Shown: positions 43,809-50,562 of the stretch, in pieces
Layout of the letters: each line of letters opens with the position of its first letter
How positions within the stretch are numbered: the first letter of the stretch is position 1
From: an uncultured Acidovorax sp.
GTDB lineage: Bacteria; Pseudomonadota; Gammaproteobacteria; Burkholderiales; Burkholderiaceae_C
Reading direction: 5' to 3'
Length of the DNA: 64,000 nt
Assembly: GCA_913774955.1 (NCBI GenBank)
Contig: CAJYKV010000010.1
Coordinates: 62,001-126,000 of the forward strand
Translations under genes and position numbers: made by a program
Notes under the pieces: model-generated
Seen by the model: only the letters and a program-made list of their open reading frames with translations
Database searches by the model: none
Told to the model about the DNA's origin: nothing

Positions 43809-43843
43809 GGCGGGCAGTGTAGGAACGCAGGCCCGCGCGCACC

Positions 43844-43857
43844 TTGATGCAGGTCAA
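43844..43857. promoter_or_regulatory. FNR/Anr-type box upstream of narX
   Basis: TTGAT-GCAG-GTCAA differs from the FNR consensus TTGAT-N4-ATCAA at one position. It is centred about 42 bases before the narX start codon and in the divergent gap with the ChaN-like gene. If used as a class II activator site, the transcript would start almost at the narX start codon. It is the only good FNR box seen near the nar genes. Confidence 0.65.
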
Positions 43858-44000
43858 GCCGGGCGGGAGCGGGCCTGCGAGTCCCGCGCGCTGCCGCGGG
43901 CATCGCCTCCGGCCACCGGCCCGCCGCCGTAGCATGCGGTGTAACCCGAGCCCGTGACCGTGCCCGTTCTCCATCCCACTTCGGAAGGCCCCGTTTGCGC

Positions 44001-44867
44001 ATGCCCCATCGCCCACCGCTCTCGCTCCCGCGGCCGTCCGCCGCCACCGTCCTGGCCGTCTCTGCCGTTCTGGCGGTGGCCACCGGTTGCTCGAACCTCC
44101 CTCCCGCAGACACCCGCCCATCGCAGCCGCCGTCCGCGCACACGCCAGCCGGCGCCACCCCCTGGGCCGCGCTGCTGCCGCCCCCCGTGCTGCTGCTGGG
44201 CGAGCAGCACGACGCGCCCGACCACCAGCGCCTGCAGCGCGAAGCGGTGGCGGCCCTGGGCGCGCGCGGCGCCCTGGCGGCCGTCGTGCTGGAGATGGCC
44301 GAGGCCGGCCACGGCACGCAGGGCCTGCCGCGCGATGCGGACGAAGCCACCGTGCGCGCGGCGCTGGCCTGGAACGATGCGGCCTGGCCCTGGGAGCGCT
44401 ACGGCCCGGTGGTGATGGAGGCCGTGCGCGCCGGCGTGCCGGTGCTCGGCGGCAATCTGCCGCGTGCGCGCATGCGGGACGCCATGCACGACCCGTCCTG
44501 GGACGCGCGCGTGCCGCCCGGCGTGCTGCGCCGGCAGATCGCCGCCATGGACGCCGGCCACTGCGGCCTGCTGCCCGCGTCGCAGTGGCCCGGCATGGCG
44601 CGCATCCAGATCGCGCGCGACGCCAGCCTGGCCCGCACGGCGGCCGATGCGCGCCGCCCGGGCCAGGCGGTGCTGCTGATCGCGGGCGCGGAACACGTGC
44701 GGCGCGACCTCGGCATTCCGCTGCACTGGGACGGCAGCGTGCGCTCCCGCGTCGCCGTCGCCCGCGCGCAGTCCACCACCGAGCCCCTGCCCGAGGGCGC
44801 CGTGGACACGATCCTGCCCACGCCCGCGCTGCCGCCCACGGACCACTGCGCCGCGCTGCGCCGATAG
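44001..44867 (+). CDS. ChaN-like haem-binding lipoprotein
   Basis: A 288-residue lipoprotein. The signal peptide ends in a lipobox, LAVATGCS, with Cys at residue 30. The folded part is of the ChaN type: VLLLGEQHDAPDHQRLQREA near the start, the VVLEMAEAGH segment, GGNLPRAR, and a late LIAGAEHVRRDLGIPLH. ChaN proteins are outer-membrane lipoproteins that bind haem, and the fold is related to EreA/TraB-type domains. The ATG at 44001 is preferred to a TTG two codons upstream. Divergent from narX; whether anaerobic control is shared is open. Confidence 0.87.
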   Translation: MPHRPPLSLPRPSAATVLAVSAVLAVATGCSNLPPADTRPSQPPSAHTPAGATPWAALLPPPVLLLGEQHDAPDHQRLQREAVAALGARGALAAVVLEMAEAGHGTQGLPRDADEATVRAALAWNDAAWPWERYGPVVMEAVRAGVPVLGGNLPRARMRDAMHDPSWDARVPPGVLRRQIAAMDAGHCGLLPASQWPGMARIQIARDASLARTAADARRPGQAVLLIAGAEHVRRDLGIPLHWDGSVRSRVAVARAQSTTEPLPEGAVDTILPTPALPPTDHCAALRR

Positions 44868-44881
44868 CGTCCCGCGCCGGC

Positions 44882-45598
44882 CTACTCGTCCGATCCCGCG
44901 TTCCAGAACGCCTGCAGCACGCCCGGCAGCGCTTCGATCGCGTGCATCACGGCATCCAGCTCGTCGGCCTCCACCGCCGTGGCGTAGAGCGTCGCCTCGA
45001 TCTCCGTCTCGGTACGGCCGAAGGCATGCTGGCCCACGCCGCGCACGGGGTAGTTGGCGGCCTCCAGCAGTTCCACCATGCGCTCGCGCACCTCGCCGTG
45101 CACGCCACGCTCGCACAGCACATAGACCGTGTAGATCGCCTCGCTGGTCGCTTCCTGCACCGGGCGGCGGTTGATGCGGTTGGCCACGGGCCGCAGCAGC
45201 GTGTTGCTGGCGAGCACGAACAGCGCCGCGAGCACGGCCTCGGCCACGAGGTGCGAGCCCGCGCAGGCGCCCACCGCGGCCGACCCCCAGAGCGTCGCCG
45301 CGGTGTTGAGGCCGGTCACGTTGGCCCCCTCCTTCATGATCGCGCCGGCCCCCAGGAAGCCCACGCCCGACACCACGTAGGCGATCACCCGCACCGCGCC
45401 CGAGGGCCCTTCCAGCCGGTCGGCCAGCACCACGAACGCCGCGGCGCCCACGGCCACCAGCGTGTTGGTGCGCAGGCCCGCGGTGCGCTGGCGGACCTGG
45501 CGCTCCAGCCCGATCGCCGCGCCCAGCCCGAAGGCGGTGAGCAGGCTGACGAGCGTGTCGAGGAACGGGAAAAGATGGAAGTGGCGGAGGAATTGCAT
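44882..45598 (-). CDS. MgtC/SapB family membrane protein
   Basis: A 238-residue protein with four to five membrane segments in residues 10-130 and a cytoplasmic C-terminal ACT-like domain (about 145-235). Family signatures are GLGAAIGLERQVRQRTAGLR and GVGFLGAGAIMKEG, followed by GLNTAATLWGSAAVG. MgtC proteins support growth in low magnesium and survival in hosts, mainly by limiting the F-type ATP synthase in Salmonella. The start MQFLRHFHL follows a weak purine stretch. Two small upstream ORFs on the same strand, including a proline-rich leader, suggest magnesium-responsive control. Confidence 0.93.
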   Translation of the reverse strand: MQFLRHFHLFPFLDTLVSLLTAFGLGAAIGLERQVRQRTAGLRTNTLVAVGAAAFVVLADRLEGPSGAVRVIAYVVSGVGFLGAGAIMKEGANVTGLNTAATLWGSAAVGACAGSHLVAEAVLAALFVLASNTLLRPVANRINRRPVQEATSEAIYTVYVLCERGVHGEVRERMVELLEAANYPVRGVGQHAFGRTETEIEATLYATAVEADELDAVMHAIEALPGVLQAFWNAGSDE

Positions 45599-45660
45599 GG
45601 CGGCTCCGGGGATCGTGGTCGGGATGCGGGAAGAAAGAGGGCGACGCGGTGGCGCGGGCG

Positions 45661-46110
45661 TCACGCCCTGGCGCCCTGCAGGCGGCGGCAGCACCGGGCG
45701 ACGCGGGCCCGGGCGCGCCGCCACATCCCGCCCGGCGCGGCCGTGCCGGCGGCATCGGCCGCGCCGGCGGCCCGGAAGGCATCGAAGGCCCGACCGCCGA
45801 TGCGCTCGGCCCGCCGGCGCGCGGCCCGGCCCAGGCGCCCGAACACCGCCCGGCGCTGCGCCGGGGGCAGCAGGGAGAGCGCATCGGCGATCACCGGCCC
45901 CGGCTCGCGCGACAGGCATGCGGCCACGCGGCGGCAGCCATGGCGGTCCAGCAGCCCGCACAGGGCCTGCGGGCGCCGGCGGGCGAGCGCATCGTGCAGC
46001 GCCTGCTGGAGCACGTGGGTGCGCGATGCGCGCAGCCGTGCGAAGGCCGGGAAGGAGAAGGAGAAGGAGAAGGAGAAAGAAAACGAAAAAGGGAAGCGGA
46101 GGAACGACAT
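45661..46110 (-). CDS. Small protein with (Phe-Ser)n repeat, possibly MgtE-N-like
   Basis: A 149-residue predicted protein whose start ATG follows GGAG at eight bases. Residues about 6-21 are an alternating Phe/Ser tract (FSFSFSFSFSFSF). The rest is basic and helical: LHDALARRRPQALCGLLDRH, then ADALSLLPPAQRRAVFGRLG, a rhythm that recalls the helical N-domain of MgtE magnesium transporters, though the match is weak and made by eye. The last 50 residues are Ala/Arg-rich. It ends 62 bases before the MgtC gene. Coding status is likely but not certain, as this GC-rich DNA gives many open frames by chance. Confidence 0.5.
   Translation of the reverse strand: MSFLRFPFSFSFSFSFSFSFPAFARLRASRTHVLQQALHDALARRRPQALCGLLDRHGCRRVAACLSREPGPVIADALSLLPPAQRRAVFGRLGRAARRRAERIGGRAFDAFRAAGAADAAGTAAPGGMWRRARARVARCCRRLQGARA
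46051..46099. repeat. GGAGAA hexanucleotide tandem repeat
   Basis: On the plus strand about four perfect GGAGAA units are followed by decayed copies (AAAGAAAACGAAAAAGGGAA). On the coding minus strand it reads as TTC TCC codons, giving the Phe/Ser tract. Changes by whole units would lengthen or shorten the tract without a frameshift. Confidence 0.85.
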
Positions 46111-46156
46111 GCGAAAGGCTCCAGCCGCGCCGCAGCGCGCGGAGCCTCCCGCGCCG

Positions 46157-46276
46157 TCAGCGCAGGGCCGGGCGGCGGAAGGCCTCCAGCCGCGCGCCGG
46201 AAGCGGAGAGGGGAGTGCAAAGGGAACGGAACACCGGGGGCAGGCCGGGGGAAGGCCGTATGGGGGCAGGGTCCAT
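46157..46276 (-). CDS. Proline-rich leader ORF upstream of the MgtC gene
   Basis: A 39-codon ORF beginning MDPAPIRPSPGLPP. The ATG is preceded by GGGAG at eight bases, a better ribosome site than most genes here. It lies 46 bases before the Phe/Ser-repeat ORF and about 560 bases before the MgtC gene on the same strand. The start strongly recalls the mgtL leader of the enterobacterial mgtA gene (MEPDPTPLP), where acidic and proline codons make ribosomes stall or dissociate in low magnesium, and the proline-rich mgtP of the mgtC leader. The role is inferred; translation is not proven. Confidence 0.5.
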   Translation of the reverse strand: MDPAPIRPSPGLPPVFRSLCTPLSASGARLEAFRRPALR

Positions 46277-46297
46277 GGCGTTTTCTCCCGCGCTCTC

Positions 46298-46331
46298 GCG
46301 CGCCGGTGGATGGGCCCACGCACCGGCGCGC
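46298..46331. promoter_or_regulatory. 11-bp hairpin just upstream of the leader ORF
   Basis: GCGCGCCGGTG and CACCGGCGCGC pair perfectly around a 12-base loop. On the minus-strand transcript the stem ends about 13 bases before the GGGAG site of the leader ORF. It could shape access to that site as part of an mRNA switch, or be incidental in GC-rich DNA. Confidence 0.4.
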
Positions 46332-46514
46332 GTGGGAAGGGGTGGGATGCCGGCCGGGCCGGCGCCGCAGGGCCCCGGGGAGCCGCTGCGGCCGTTCGCA
46401 AGCACGTCCGCGAGCAGTTCACGGGACGGTCCGCGATGCATCCGCGATGTCTGCGGGGTTTGCGGGGTTTGCGGCCAGCGCTGCGCTGCGCGGTCCCGCC
46501 GAAAAGCGGGCGGA

Positions 46515-48500
46515 TTATCGACCTGCCGGCACGGCCGAGTCAACCACCGGATCGCCCCCTGCGGCCTGCTGCGCCAGCAGCGCGGCGAACTCCGGCGCCG
46601 GCACCGGCCGCCGGCACAGATAGCCCTGGTAGCGGTCGCAGCCGCGGGCGTGCAGGAACGCCAGCTGCTCGGGCGTCTCGACGCCCTCGGCCAGCACGTG
46701 CAGGCCCAGGCTGTGCCCCATGGCGATGATGGCCGCGCAGATGGCCATGTCGTCCGCGCTCTGGGGCAGGTCGCGGATGAACCCCCGGTCGATCTTCAGC
46801 ACGTCGATCGGGAAGCGCTTCAGGTGCGCGAGCGACGAATAGCCGGTGCCGAAATCGTCGATCGCGAGCCGCAGGCCCAGGCCGCGCAGCCGCAGCAGCA
46901 CCTGCCGCGCCTCCTCGGGCCGCTCGGCCAGCGCGCCTTCGGTGATCTCCAGCTCCAGCAGCGTCGAGGGAAAGCCCGAATCCGCCAGCGCGAGCGCCGC
47001 GCAGCCCGCCAGGTCGGTCAGGTGGAACTGGCGCGGGGAAACGTTCACCGCCATCGTCACCTCGGGCAGCCCCGCCTCGCGCCAGCCCTGGGCCTGCCGG
47101 CAGGCCTCGTGCATCACCCACTCGCCCAGCGGGCCGATCACGCCCGTGCGCTCGGCCACCGGGATGAATCGGTCGGGCGCGATGAAGCCTTCCAGCGGAT
47201 CGTTCCAGCGCACCAGCGCCTCGGCGCCCACGATGCGCCCGGAGGCGATGTCCACCTGCGGCTGGTAGTGCAGCTGCAGGTGGCCGTGCGCGAGCGCCGC
47301 GCGCAGGCGGGCCTCCACCGAGAGCCTCTCCCGCGCCGCCTGCGTGAGGCTCTCGTCGAAGAAATGCCAGGCGCCGTGCCCGTGCTCCCGCGCACCGTAG
47401 ACGGCCGCATGGGCGCCCTGCAGCAGCGCATCGGCGCTGTCGCCGTGGCCCGGGAACAGGCAGATGCCCACGCTCGCCGAGGCCACCACCTCAAAACCGT
47501 CGGGCGAGCGCCAGGGTTCGCCCAGCGCGGCCAGCAGCCCGCGGGCGATCGCCACCGCGCCCGGCGCGCCGTCCACCCGGCGGGCGATCACGCCGATCTC
47601 GTCGCCCGCCAGCCGCCCCGCCAGATCGCCCGGCCGCAGCGCCTCCTGCGCGCGCGCGGCGATGTGGCGCAGCACCTCGTCGCCCACCGCGTGGCCGTAG
47701 CTGTCGTTCACGTCCTTGAACCGGTCGAGGTTGACCAGCAGCACCGCCAGCGGCTCGCCCCGCAGCCGCGCATCGGCGATCGCGTCCTCGAGCTGCCGCG
47801 CGAAGAACGTGCGGTTGGGCAGGCCGGTGAGCGGATCGGTGTGGGCCATCACCTCCAGGCGGCGGCGCTGCTCGTGCTCGTGCGAGATGTCGGTGAACAG
47901 GCACACGTAGTGCGTCACCTCGCCCTGCGCATTGCGCACGCTGGAGAGCGACATGCGCTCGGGGAACACCTCGCCGTTCTTGCGGCGGTTCCAGATCTCG
48001 CCCTGCCAGTGGCCGGTGCGGCCCAGCTCGCTCCACATGGCCTCGTAGAACGCGCGGCCGTGGCGGCCCGACTTGAAGAGCCGCGGCGTTCGCCCCAGCA
48101 GTTCCGCCTCGTCATAGCCCATGAGCCGGGTGAACGCCGCGTTCACCGACAGGATGCGGCTCGCGGCGTCCGTCACCACCATGCCCTCGGCCGCGTTGTC
48201 CACCACCGTGGCCGCGAGCCGCTGGCGCTCGTCGGCCTGCACGGCGCCCTGCGCCAGCACGGCGATCTCCCGGCCGCGCGCGCGCCAGCGCCCCAGCGCC
48301 CAGACGCCGCAGCCCGCGGGCGCCAGCACGAACGCCGCCTCCAGCGCCATCCGCAGGCCGCTGCCGGCCGGCACCATCGCCTCGGCGCCCACCACCCAGG
48401 CGAGGCCGGCCGCGGCATACACGAGCAGGGCGGCGGGTATCCACCAGCCGGCCACTCCCAGGGGGGCGCTGCGGGGGACGGCCCCCTGCTCCTCTTGCAT
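46515..48500 (-). CDS. PAS-GGDEF-EAL cyclic di-GMP enzyme, GGDEF site degenerate
   Basis: A 661-residue protein. Two membrane segments (about 18-38 and 50-70) are followed by a PAS domain (about 93-208), a GGDEF domain (about 218-380) and an EAL domain (about 393-645). The GGDEF signature is AGDEI (298-302), so cyclase activity is doubtful. The EAL domain is complete (EALVRW at 427-432, NVSPRQF, EITEGAL, DDFGTGYSSL), so it should hydrolyse cyclic di-GMP, perhaps with GTP regulation by the GGDEF part. The start is the ATG at 48500; an open frame continues far upstream antisense to purU but is not conserved. Divergent from purU with 51 bases between. Confidence 0.94.
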   Translation of the reverse strand: MQEEQGAVPRSAPLGVAGWWIPAALLVYAAAGLAWVVGAEAMVPAGSGLRMALEAAFVLAPAGCGVWALGRWRARGREIAVLAQGAVQADERQRLAATVVDNAAEGMVVTDAASRILSVNAAFTRLMGYDEAELLGRTPRLFKSGRHGRAFYEAMWSELGRTGHWQGEIWNRRKNGEVFPERMSLSSVRNAQGEVTHYVCLFTDISHEHEQRRRLEVMAHTDPLTGLPNRTFFARQLEDAIADARLRGEPLAVLLVNLDRFKDVNDSYGHAVGDEVLRHIAARAQEALRPGDLAGRLAGDEIGVIARRVDGAPGAVAIARGLLAALGEPWRSPDGFEVVASASVGICLFPGHGDSADALLQGAHAAVYGAREHGHGAWHFFDESLTQAARERLSVEARLRAALAHGHLQLHYQPQVDIASGRIVGAEALVRWNDPLEGFIAPDRFIPVAERTGVIGPLGEWVMHEACRQAQGWREAGLPEVTMAVNVSPRQFHLTDLAGCAALALADSGFPSTLLELEITEGALAERPEEARQVLLRLRGLGLRLAIDDFGTGYSSLAHLKRFPIDVLKIDRGFIRDLPQSADDMAICAAIIAMGHSLGLHVLAEGVETPEQLAFLHARGCDRYQGYLCRRPVPAPEFAALLAQQAAGGDPVVDSAVPAGR

Positions 48501-48551
48501 CAATTCCTTGCTCCGCGTTGCTGCGGGCCGTGCTGCGACAATCGCCCCGCT

Positions 48552-49400
48552 ATGACCCAAGCCTATATTCTCACCCTCTCCTGCCCCGACAAGCTCGGGC
48601 TGGTGCATGCGGTCTCCGGATTCCTGCTGGAGCATGGCGGCAATATCGAAGAGGCCGCCCAGTACAACGACCACGCCACCGGCCTGTTCTTCATGCGCGT
48701 GCGCTTCGCCTGCGGCACCCACGACCAGGCCAGCCTGCGCGCGCAGCTCACCGCCTTCGCCGAGCCGCACCGCATGCACTGGAGCCTGCACGCCGCCAGC
48801 GAGCCGATGAAGACCGCCATCATGGTCAGCCGCGAAGGCCACTGCCTGAACGACCTGCTGTTCCGCTGGAAGTCCGGCCTGCTGCCGGTGCACATCTGCG
48901 CCATCATCAGCAACCACCGCGACTTCTACCAGCTCGCGGCCAGCTACAACGTGCCCTTCCACCACATCCCGGTGACGAAGGACAACAAGGCCCAGGCCGA
49001 GGCCCGCCAGTACGAGATCATCCAGCAGGAAGGCGCCGAGCTGGTCGTGCTCGCGCGCTACATGCAGGTGCTGTCGGATGACCTGTGCCGCAAGCTCGAA
49101 GGCCGCGCCATCAACATCCACCACAGCTTCCTGCCGAGCTTCAAGGGCGCCAAGCCCTACTACCAGGCGCACGACCGCGGCGTGAAGCTCATCGGTGCCA
49201 CGGCCCACTACGTGACGGCCGACCTGGACGAAGGCCCGATCATCGAGCAGGACGTGGCCCGCGCCGACCACACCGACACCGTGGAAGACCTCACGGCCCG
49301 CGGCCGCGACACCGAAAGCCAGGTGCTGGCACGCGCCGTGAAGTGGCATACCGAGCACCGCGTGGTGCTCAACGGCCACAAGACGGTCATCTTCAAATGA
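48552..49400 (+). CDS. purU: Formyltetrahydrofolate deformylase
   Basis: A 282-residue enzyme with an N-terminal ACT domain (about 5-85; LTLSCPDKLGLVHAVSGFLL) and a formyl-transferase-like catalytic domain. The active-site region is INIHHSFLPSFKGAKPYYQA with the conserved His, and DLDEGPIIEQDV holds the catalytic Asp. It hydrolyses 10-formyl-THF to formate and THF, balancing one-carbon units and purine synthesis. It lies 42 bases ahead of a LysR gene, possibly in the same transcript. Confidence 0.97.
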   Translation: MTQAYILTLSCPDKLGLVHAVSGFLLEHGGNIEEAAQYNDHATGLFFMRVRFACGTHDQASLRAQLTAFAEPHRMHWSLHAASEPMKTAIMVSREGHCLNDLLFRWKSGLLPVHICAIISNHRDFYQLAASYNVPFHHIPVTKDNKAQAEARQYEIIQQEGAELVVLARYMQVLSDDLCRKLEGRAINIHHSFLPSFKGAKPYYQAHDRGVKLIGATAHYVTADLDEGPIIEQDVARADHTDTVEDLTARGRDTESQVLARAVKWHTEHRVVLNGHKTVIFK

Positions 49401-49442
49401 CGCATGCGCGTCGCGCAGGGCGTGGCGCAGGGAATCCATGAG

Positions 49443-50348
49443 ATGGCCTCCGTCCACCCCGCTTCGCCGTCTTCCAGAAGCGCCGCCCAGCGCATCCCGC
49501 CGATCCAGTGCCTGCTGACCTTCGAGGCGCTGGCGCGGCTGCGCAGCGTGACGCAGACGGCCGACGAGCTGTGCGTGACGCCCAGCGCGGTGAGCCACCG
49601 CGTGCGCCAGCTCGAGCAGATCCTGGGCGCGCGGCTGTTCGGCCGGGCGGATTTCTCCCTCACCACCGAGGGCAGCGCCTACCTGGCCCATGTGCGCGAG
49701 GGCCTGGGCGCGCTGCAGCGCTTTCCGGGCGCTGCGGCCGCGCCGGGCAAGCGGCGGCTCAAGATCGCCGTCACGCCGACCTTCGCGCGGTCCATCCTGA
49801 TTCCGCGGCTGCGGCAGTTCACCGAGGCCTATCCGGAAATCGACCTGGCGCTGCAGGTCTCCATCCCGCTGCTCGACGTGGTGGCCGAGGACGCCGACCT
49901 CGTGGTGCGCTTCGGCCCGGGGCACTACGCCGACTTGGAGCACGTGGAACTGGCGCGCGACGTGGTCACGCCACTGGTTTCTCCCGCCTTCCTGCGCGAG
50001 CACGGGCCCTTCGAGCGGCCCGAGGACCTGGAGGGCGCGGCACTGCTGCGCAGCCCGCTGGAGCCCTGGCGCACCTGGTTCTCCGCCGCCGGCCTCGGCT
50101 GGGCGGAACCGTCCGAGGGCTCGCAGTTCAACGACATCGGCCTGATGTGCGATGCCGCCTCGGCCGGCATGGGCGTGGCGCTGGTGCGCCTCAAGCTCGG
50201 CGCGCCCTGGCTGGAGAACGGCACCCTCGTGCGGCTGTTCCCGCTCGATGCGCCCAGCCCCCATGCCCACTACCTCTGCTGGCGCACCGGCACGATGGAC
50301 CGCTGGGAATGCGCGGCCTTCGCGGAATGGCTGCGGCGGGTGATGTGA
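49443..50348 (+). CDS. LysR family regulator, GcvA-like
   Basis: A 301-residue LysR protein. The winged helix-turn-helix (about 18-78) reads LTFEALARLRSVTQTADELC then VTPSAVSHRVRQLEQILGAR, the style of the GcvA/AmpR branch. The effector domain follows (IAVTPTFARSILIPRLRQF). The ATG at 49443, preceded by AGGGA, is preferred to one 13 codons upstream. It follows purU closely. Since GcvA controls glycine cleavage, a role in one-carbon metabolism is tempting but unproven. A GC-rich repeat begins directly after the stop. Confidence 0.9.
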   Translation: MASVHPASPSSRSAAQRIPPIQCLLTFEALARLRSVTQTADELCVTPSAVSHRVRQLEQILGARLFGRADFSLTTEGSAYLAHVREGLGALQRFPGAAAAPGKRRLKIAVTPTFARSILIPRLRQFTEAYPEIDLALQVSIPLLDVVAEDADLVVRFGPGHYADLEHVELARDVVTPLVSPAFLREHGPFERPEDLEGAALLRSPLEPWRTWFSAAGLGWAEPSEGSQFNDIGLMCDAASAGMGVALVRLKLGAPWLENGTLVRLFPLDAPSPHAHYLCWRTGTMDRWECAAFAEWLRRVM

Positions 50349-50351
50349 AGA

Positions 50352-50460
50352 CACCCCCCTGAGGCGCTGCGCGCCTTCCCCCCGCTCTCGCCGTGCTGCG
50401 CACGGCGGGCAGGGGGACGCAGCCATCGCTGCGGGGCGGCCCTTGCTCGGCTGCCGCTGA
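50352..50460. repeat. GC-rich double-hairpin repeat, second copy
   Basis: Contains CACCCCCCTG, the short palindrome GGCGCTGCGCGCC, TTCCCCCCGCTCTC, the hairpin CCGTGCTGCGCACGG and AGGGGGA in the same order as the reverse complement of 38027-38086. A GCAGCCATCGCTGC hairpin and further GC-rich sequence follow. It lies between a LysR gene and a helicase gene. Confidence 0.65.
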
Positions 50461-50562
50461 ACTGGCCGCGCCAGTGGCATGGGCCGTGGCGGTAGAACGC
50501 AGTGCGCATAATCCTCCGGTTTGCAGGTCCGGCACCCGAGCACCCAGCCCGCCACCATTCCC

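Larger units (their letters stand above)
46111..46514. other. Leader region of the MgtC transcript
   Basis: A 404-base stretch with no conserved gene other than the 39-codon leader ORF and the hairpin noted separately. Positions about 46440-46480 hold a short direct repeat (TGCGGGGTT twice). No match to the M-box magnesium riboswitch was recognised by eye. A promoter for the MgtC unit must lie in it or beyond, close to the end of the convergent-side EAL gene. Confidence 0.4.

Noticed and set aside
46051-46099. Hexanucleotide repeat as an on/off phase-variation switch
   Set aside because: Units of six bases keep the reading frame, so slippage would change length, not switch the gene off.
46111-46514. 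M-box or other known magnesium riboswitch before the MgtC gene
   Set aside because: I could not recognise the conserved M-box core by eye; only a leader ORF and a simple hairpin are supported. A covariance-model search would settle it.
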